NCBI GenBank assembly: GCA_025355595.1
Contig: JANXZI010000777.1
Coordinates: 1 to 8,912, forward strand
Origin: Spartobacteria bacterium
GTDB lineage: Bacteria; Verrucomicrobiota; Verrucomicrobiia; Chthoniobacterales; Chthoniobacteraceae
DNA length: 8,912 bases
Reading direction: 5' to 3'
Below are positions 6,801-8,912 of this stretch, piece by piece. The notes under the pieces are model-generated. The model searched no databases. It saw only the letters and a list, made by a program, of their open reading frames with translations, and was not told where the DNA came from. The position numbers and the translations under genes were made by a program. Position 1 is the first letter of the stretch, and the number at the start of each line of letters is the position of its first letter.

Positions 6801-8912
6801 GTGCCGTTATTGGTGATCTTAGCCCCGGTAGTCAGGCTGCCCGACGTGGAGCCACCTCCATTCAGCCCCCCGATGATGACTGTGGGAAGGGTGGGCGCCC
6901 CCAGATAGGGGGCGGCCGCCACGCCAGCACCATTGATGTCCAAGGTGGCCGCCTGACGGATCGTGGTGATATTGCCGACCGCGGTGATTGTCCCGAGAAG
7001 GTTGGCAGTTGCACCAGAAACCCTCAACGTGCCTTCGTTGATGTTCAGGTTGCCGATGAAGGAGTTATTGCCACTGAGGATCATCGTGCCATCGCCCCCC
7101 TTGGTCACGGCTCCTGAGCCGTTTGCCAAAGGCGATGCGACGGTGAAGGCATTCGTGGAGGTCGGGCCGCCGGTATAGAAAATCAGTTCCTGATTGGCCC
7201 CCGATGTCGTGATGCTGGTGAAGCCGGAGATGCCGCCCACACCGCTGTCCACGAAAAGGATGCCGCCGAGGGACGTGGCCGAAGCGCTCGTGATCTTCAA
7301 CTGGCCAGTGCCACTGAATGTGCCGCCGACGATCTTGAGGGAATTGGCAGCATAGGCACCGGTCGTGGCGATGCCCGGGGTCGAATAGTTGGCCGTGACC
7401 AAACCGACCGTGGCCGGCGCAGCCGTATAAGTTGCGGCGATCACAGACCCTCCCGCAGTCACATTTGCGACAAAGTCTGTCCCATTGAGCGTGGCGAAGC
7501 CGCCCACGATGTTATTGGTTCCCGCAACGGCGCTGGCGAACCTGATCGCGCCAGTTCCGGTCGGAATGAAATTTATCTCTGAACCAGTACCACGGATACC
7601 CAGAGAGGCGAACGTCAGCGTCGCCCCTCCGGCACCAGGCGTCAGTTTGACCGTCCCGGCACCGGTGGTCGGAGTCAGTACCCCGAGCGTTTCCGAGGTC
7701 GCCGCAGCCGCCCCGACAAATTCCAAAATGCCACCTGCAGTCTGGCTAAATGTATCAGTGCCAAAGACCACGGTGTTGGTGGCTGACGATTGGATGATAT
7801 CGGAAGTGCCTGCGCTGGCTTTCAGTTTCAGCGTTCCTCCCGTGATGGTCGTCGCGCCGGTATAGGTATTCGTGCCGCCCAGCACCCAAGTTCCCAGACC
7901 GATCTTGCTGACACCGGTACGGTTGGCCGCAGCGTTGTCCAGAATCACCCCGTTGATACTGTTATCGGCGGAGTTCGTGCCGCCAAGGATGAGAGTTTTG
8001 GCGCCCGCGCCGGTGGCGGCCAGGTTCGCGTTAAAGATCACCGGATTCACCCCGGTCTGGTTGGCGTAGATAATCGCATTACCATTGGTGCCGGCGAGAT
8101 TGATTACCTTGCTCGTGGTGAGGTCTACCGCCGCCGGCGTGACGCCCGTGATGGACAATGCGCCAGCTATGGCAAGGGATCCGATGCTGATGGTTTGGGT
8201 GTTATTGTTGATGGCACGGAAATCCTGCACCGCCACCGTGCCGCCTTGGATGTTCACGCTGCCATCCAATGTGGAGGCAGTGCCATTGATCGTGAGTGCG
8301 CCCGATCCGGTCTTGGTGAGAGAATGATGGTTGGTCCCTCCGGTCGCGGTGACATTGCCCCCGATAAGCGTGTCACCATTGCCCGAGATGGTCATCGTGC
8401 GGGCCCCAGTTATATCGGCATTATTCCAGAAACTTCCGTTAAAAGTGAGGAGGCCGTTGAGATTGTTTGCGATAGTCGAATTGCCCGTTCCTCCGTTTAC
8501 CGTGGCCGAAGGAAAAGTAACTCCGTAGCCGTTGCGTCCGTTAAACGCGAGCGTCAGGTTTACCTCAAAAGTCAGCACCCCAAAGGACGCGGTGCCGCCG
8601 ATGACGTTGCCGCTCGGGGAATGATCCACAAAAATGGTGCTGCTGCCCCGCTGATAGATGGGGGCCGGACTGCCCCCAGCATTGATGGCAGGGGCATCCA
8701 TCCGGACTTCCAGCGTGCCGCCATTCAGGTCCAACACCGAGCTGGTTCCGGTGGCGATGTTCGTTCCGAGCGCGTTATCCGAGACTAGCCGCACAGTGCC
8801 GCCACCACTGACGCGCAGCGTGCCGGAGAATCCCGAAGAAGTGGCCGGCCTGAAAATTAGCGTGCCGGCGTTGGCTTTCTGAAGGCTTCCGCTTCCCGTG
8901 AGCGTGCCGGAC
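866..8912 (-). CDS. Giant PATR-repeat surface protein with PEP-CTERM tail, 5'-truncated
   Basis: The - strand frame is open from the right edge to a TAG at 868-866, giving 2681 visible codons. A GTG at 8794 is the first start-type codon in the frame, but 39 in-frame codons precede it and encode typical repeat sequence (GSGSLQKANAGTL), so the real start and the expected Sec signal peptide lie beyond 8912. The protein is rich in Gly, Thr, Asn, Ser and Ala, poor in charge, and contains one cysteine. More than a dozen copies of the PATR pattern (GxGTLxLxGxNTYTGxTxIxxGTLxV; autotransporter-associated beta-strand repeat) indicate a long right-handed beta-helix. The C-terminus has no autotransporter beta-barrel. 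It ends in VPEP, a hydrophobic helix and RRRR, the PEP-CTERM signal handled by exosortase. The likely role is a very large extracellular or cell-surface fibre, perhaps in adhesion, the extracellular matrix or glycan contact; this is inferred from family style only. No enzymatic domain is recognisable. Confidence 0.95.
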   Translation of the reverse strand, partial: SGTLTGSGSLQKANAGTLIFRPATSSGFSGTLRVSGGGTVRLVSDNALGTNIATGTSSVLDLNGGTLEVRMDAPAINAGGSPAPIYQRGSSTIFVDHSPSGNVIGGTASFGVLTFEVNLTLAFNGRNGYGVTFPSATVNGGTGNSTIANNLNGLLTFNGSFWNNADITGARTMTISGNGDTLIGGNVTATGGTNHHSLTKTGSGALTINGTASTLDGSVNIQGGTVAVQDFRAINNNTQTISIGSLAIAGALSITGVTPAAVDLTTSKVINLAGTNGNAIIYANQTGVNPVIFNANLAATGAGAKTLILGGTNSADNSINGVILDNAAANRTGVSKIGLGTWVLGGTNTYTGATTITGGTLKLKASAGTSDIIQSSATNTVVFGTDTFSQTAGGILEFVGAAAATSETLGVLTPTTGAGTVKLTPGAGGATLTFASLGIRGTGSEINFIPTGTGAIRFASAVAGTNNIVGGFATLNGTDFVANVTAGGSVIAATYTAAPATVGLVTANYSTPGIATTGAYAANSLKIVGGTFSGTGQLKITSASATSLGGILFVDSGVGGISGFTSITTSGANQELIFYTGGPTSTNAFTVASPLANGSGAVTKGGDGTMILSGNNSFIGNLNINEGTLRVSGATANLLGTITAVGNITTIRQAATLDINGAGVAAAPYLGAPTLPTVIIGGLNGGGSTSGSLTTGAKITNNGTVDSAISIGSATSTASGYYTGIIQDGVNVTLKRLTLIKNGTGVESLAGMNTYTGVTVITGGTLAVTNLSNIGLPSGIGAGQAASNAASLVFNGGILLYTGATGTIFQSTGSPSLSIDRLFTLAGNGTIDSQGSFGSSVLARGNNSAALIFNSSLDVAFSGVGTRTLTLQGDSTGDNRINLLLKNNPNASEALSLVKSGSGVWVLGNGLNSYAGATTINAGVLRAQSGSTLPNSSNLVLNGGVFESSGSFIRSIGPGAVQFQFQAPAVNTGRFVGGLAASDTKLFVTFGGLNPVWGTTSGFVATQDGLVLSSATALSLVDITGNFSLGTGSGAASTPTVNTSSNSATLTLTSGTTAGVVVGQPISGTSIPAGAYVTAINSATSLTISATVGTGATGVSATLQASPLRAIRVDDNGVTATDTAAISGTISGNSGTGIRKTGSGILQLLGLNTYSGETSVFQGTLVVNTLGNTSILPVTGTSVGTSGGADLATNAITLGDGAATAANLEYVGTGETSNRRIRLNTTTGNDQIYADGSGALVLTNVLNDMANGNKTLSLRGSNAQANQIITTGANPLVDRGGTFGITVDGSATWVLSGPNTYTGATTVNVGVLGAGSNSTSLAVGPFGGGTLILTGGMMFAYGADRTVFNPITGNGNFTFIGDYSLSLTGTYTSAGGMTTTNNIGQNSFFSGKILSLGNVTFTAPGGAGVFGINGTGNTAVTGAIQNTTGTLSLTYNPATSANTLTLSGTNIYTGATSLLKGTTILASSGGSHLPATTNLTLGSSGNFAILQLGDAAGPSNVTIRSVALAAGALSNTAIVGGNALPTPSQLTLSPTADFTMPVPIGGSVTDPVQNNLKLIKTGMGTMTMNLTNYYTGGTDIGVFNKPDGGTLAIDGLGTLGNIFLPPRTLNIYGGTLETRAFTVASPEVDNLNLGGGAAGSTAQVKIEKDLLVRGSIKYDATNNPNPAVISGSSGLNLGPTSPTGTTITVGSSTSGSAGALAPDLTISAAILGTSNIHKAGPGTLRLVENGGTTWQQGLFVDAGTLILDGTSSPSGVLANNASITVGLGSAGAKLDFGASRGEQTIFQTLVVNSNSTLTFNLGVSGIATSDNLLLINNNGLTLGTALKININALPGFGQAHYVLIDENANTDPGNAFTLGTRPGGFSYTLDHTFTGGNYLLFLDVGPPLPAFFWKGTVDNKWSALTNGNWVDALNGAVIAGVPGTTNDVTFSANAPLNSANTVVNVNLGVKILTINDPALNFAITGLSGTVLSIGEQLLINSSAGTVSLGSATAGQELFIGVVNNSQSWTNLTTKTLTIFNQVFSQGTVGTQSITFNGSGNVDIKGNIINGGLGGSLQLVQSSPTGTLTLENSGNTYTGGTLISAGTVEFKTGALPALGVGPAGTLPPGRVEFTGDGTLRWLSGNTNDVSDRLMIHDTKVATLDVGTDPLATVTFASPILTSNLDGTPTTGILRKIGSTTLKLANTTGGGYTGGTEIGAGVLAFGVGALPASTGIIKFIGASTLRWSAGNTDDVSNQLRMDGVTATLDTNGNDVTFLSAAILNGTTSTGTLTKAGAGTLTFTQTVTAGTGYSGGTDIAAGTLQFASGALPATGSIRFTGSSTLKWATGNTDNISARLNLPTGVTGTLDTNGNDVIFSQSIGSANSGGQISSPGTLTKDGAGTLSLTVANPNFTGPTNIAGGTLEFANGALPGSGAVTFTGSTTLRWISGNTNDISSRLNIQAGVTATLDTNGSDVTFISPIQGAGATSGSLTKTGSGILALNSASPNFQGALTVDAGTVAVSGSLSGATAVNVSAGATLRLNGTGTNLFSSTVPVAVSMGAGSAANPATMAANINNSIQTLGEFTLAGNSVIDFAGSVATAQLKLGNSAAAVWTGSLSIFNWDGNLSGGGRDQLYFGSDSSGLTAGQLSSITFFSDAGVNSLGTATYASAGEVVPVPEPAGLVALFSGTGCLLALRRRRPAW
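869..955 (-). other. PEP-CTERM sorting signal
   Basis: The last 29 residues of the giant protein begin V-P-V-P-E-P (955-938), continue as a hydrophobic stretch of about 16 residues (AGLVALFSGTGCLLAL) and end RRRRPAW. This three-part layout (PEP motif, transmembrane helix, basic cluster) is the classic exosortase recognition signal, in which the tail is removed after Sec export and the protein is passed to the outer surface or exopolysaccharide matrix. The cysteine at 904-902 is the only one in the visible protein. An exosortase gene is predicted elsewhere in the genome; none is in this window. Confidence 0.93.
956..1426 (-). other. C-terminal domain preceding the PEP-CTERM signal
   Basis: About 157 residues lie between the tandem array and the sorting signal. 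The first part is a last beta-helical rung (GTVAVSGSL, then ATLRLNGTGTNLF). It is followed by TLAGNSVIDFAGSVATAQL, WTGSLSIFNWDGN, GRDQLYFGSDSSGLTAGQL, ITFFSDAG and LGTATYASAGEVVPVPEP. The pattern 'S-x-I-D-F ... WxGxLxIxNWxG ... DQLxFGxxxxGLTxxQLxxIxFxS ... GTAxxxxxGEV' commonly comes just before PEP-CTERM tails in PATR proteins of Verrucomicrobiota. I read it as the cap of the beta-helix. It is recognised from general family knowledge, not from a database search. Confidence 0.75.
1427..2659 (-). repeat. Four tandem protein repeats of about 100 residues
   Basis: Four direct repeats in protein order: unit 1 at 2659-2318 (114 aa), unit 2 at 2317-2018 (100 aa), unit 3 at 2017-1715 (101 aa) and unit 4 at 1714-1427 (96 aa). 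Each opens with G(T/V)(L/V)xFxxGALP, has an FxGxxTLRWxxGNTxDxSxRL core, then ATLDxNGxDVxF (units 2-4 carry LDTNG; unit 1 has LDVGTDPLATVTF), and closes with a PATR strand pair (LTKxGxGTLxL ... F/YxGxTxI). Unit 1 is the most diverged and has a longer loop after GALP. The DNA of the units has drifted more than the protein, for example in the NTNDIS codons near 1615 and their counterparts near 1921. This points to old duplications kept by selection on protein structure. Confidence 0.9.
3047..3244 (-). other. Internal W-K-G/NW passenger header module
   Basis: A 66-residue segment reads AFFWKGTVDNKWS, then NGNWVD, AGVPGTTNDVTFSA and VNVNLGVKILTIN. The arrangement W(D/K)Gxxxxx-WS-xxNWxx-xxxPGxxDxVxF followed by a short strand is the usual opening of PATR passenger regions, where it normally sits near the N-terminus after the signal peptide. 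Here it lies about 1850 residues downstream of the GTG at 8794, directly after a closing-like segment, so it appears to open a second passenger block. Tryptophans are rare in this protein and three fall in this module. Confidence 0.7.
3245..3643 (-). other. Closing-like segment of the first passenger block
   Basis: This stretch contains SITVGLGSAGAKLDFG, TLTFNLGVSGIATSDNLLL, LTLGTALKININALPGFG, HYVLIDENANTDPGNAF and FTGGNYLLFLDVGPPLP. It resembles the end region of PATR passenger blocks, where a 'D.L.L...G..LTLGTAL.I......G..Y.LID......G.F' pattern precedes a 'Y.GG....L' strand. No NTYTG motif lies inside it. Its position just before the W-K-G header supports a boundary between two concatenated passenger blocks. 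Confidence 0.5.
5518..6044 (-). other. PATR-associated F-V-WG / VDDN module, interrupted
   Basis: In protein order the segment reads GPGAVQFQFQAP, RFVGGLAASDTKLFVTFGG, NPVWGTTSGFVATQDGLVL, TALSLVDITGNFSLGTG, then an insert (5785-5597), then SPLRAIRVDDNG and DTAAISGTISG leading into the next PATR motif. A recurrent module of PATR proteins has the order 'F.G.GGFAA.GG...V...G..V.WG...FV..G..L.LGS..A...V...N...LG......R.I.VDDN....D.A..SG.ISG'. The two halves seen here match its start and end. Module identity is from memory of the family pattern and is not confirmed by alignment. Confidence 0.6.
5597..5785 (-). other. IPAG-type insert module
   Basis: About 63 residues (1004-1066 counted from the GTG at 8794) read SATLTLTSGTTAGVVVGQPI, SGTSIPAGAYVTAINSAT, SLTISATVGTGATGV and SATLQA. 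The 'TLTSGTTAGVxVGQPISGTxIPAGxxVTAINSxTSLTIS' pattern resembles a small all-beta unit met repeatedly in bacterial surface and phage-tail-like proteins. It separates the LG strand from the R-x-I-x-VDDN strand of the surrounding module. Its function is unknown. Confidence 0.6.
7421..7540 (-). other. GGFATLNGTDF PATR-associated motif
   Basis: The 40 residues from FASAVAGTNNIVGGFATLNG through TDFVANVTAGG to VIAATYTAA match the '(N)NIIGGxA(T/V)xxGxD(W/F)A ... I.A..Y' motif that recurs in PATR-rich proteins of Verrucomicrobiota and Planctomycetota, often before a stretch of short strands. Its biochemical role is not known. It helps to identify the family. Confidence 0.55.
8513..8632 (-). other. VDHS-GRNGYG PATR-associated module
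   Basis: Residues FVDHSPSGNVIGG, ASFGVLTFEVNLTLAF and NGRNGYGVTF form a segment resembling the 'VDH...G....FG.L......L.V.G.NGYG.T' pattern seen in other large PATR/PEP-CTERM proteins. It lies between the first visible partial PATR unit and the NHHSLTKTGSGALTI rung. It has no known activity. Confidence 0.5.

Larger units (their letters stand above)
2642..8895 (-). repeat. Dispersed PATR (autotransporter-associated beta-strand) motifs
   Basis: Outside the tandem array, PATR motifs appear at about 8895-8785 (partial), 8312-8225, 7895-7818 (LGGTNTYTGATTITGGTL), 7100-7011 (SGNNSFIGNLNINEGTL), 6680-6603 (AGMNTYTGVTVITGGTL), 6210-6126 (NSYAGATTINAGVL), 5490-5409 (LNTYSGETSVFQGTL), 5042-4966 (PNTYTGATTVNVGVL), 4585-4503 (TNIYTGATSLLKGTT), 4235-4134 (TNYYTGGTDIGVF), 3750-3673 and 2722-2642 (NTYTGGTLISAGTV). 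The motif pairs two strands of a beta-helix rung, and spacing ranges from about 330 to 900 bases. The copies share protein pattern far more than DNA sequence. Limits are approximate. Confidence 0.88.

Noticed and set aside
6296..7117. Long + strand open frame (about 273 codons)
   Set aside because: Antisense shadow of the PATR region. There is no recognisable motif or ribosome binding site, and the opposite strand has clear family-specific motifs throughout.
7790..8788. Long + strand open frame (about 332 codons)
   Set aside because: Antisense shadow again, with low-quality composition. It overlaps recognisable PATR motifs on the - strand.

Overview
The window holds two protein genes that converge on a 41-base gap, and both are cut by the window edges. 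On the left, on the + strand, is the C-terminal part of a BNR/Asp-box protein of the sialidase fold (to 824). On the right, on the - strand, a single giant gene fills nearly everything else (8912 down to 866). It encodes a low-complexity, Gly/Thr/Asn/Ser-rich surface protein built from autotransporter-associated beta-strand (PATR) repeats, and it ends in a PEP-CTERM sorting signal. No stretch longer than 300 bases lacks a gene. I saw no RNA gene, insertion sequence, CRISPR array, origin or attachment site.

PATR repeats joined to a PEP-CTERM tail, next to a BNR-type glycosidase-like gene, are most typical of Verrucomicrobiota (Chthoniobacter- or Opitutaceae-like bacteria). Planctomycetota are the main alternative. 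This is an inference from protein style. No marker gene is present.

The visible 2681 codons of the giant protein, in protein order (right to left on the map), are: an NGYG-type module (8632-8513); a long series of dispersed PATR motifs with other recurring PATR-associated modules, including a GGFATLNG motif (7540-7421) and an F-V-WG module (6044-5518) interrupted by an IPAG-type insert (5785-5597); a closing-like segment (3643-3245); a mid-protein W-K-G/NW header (3244-3047) that looks like the start of a second passenger block; four tandem repeats of about 100 residues (2659-1427); a C-terminal domain (1426-956); and the PEP-CTERM signal (955-869). No autotransporter beta-barrel is present. 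The likely route is therefore Sec export with exosortase processing, not type V secretion. Its N-terminus and signal peptide lie beyond the right edge.

The two genes face each other, so they are not an operon. The gap contains a perfect 8-bp hairpin that may act as a shared terminator. The only functional link suggested is general: one product looks like a glycan-acting enzyme and the other like a very large surface structure. I find no clear evidence of a wholly new system. The most interesting points are the composite, nested architecture of the giant protein and its tandem array.
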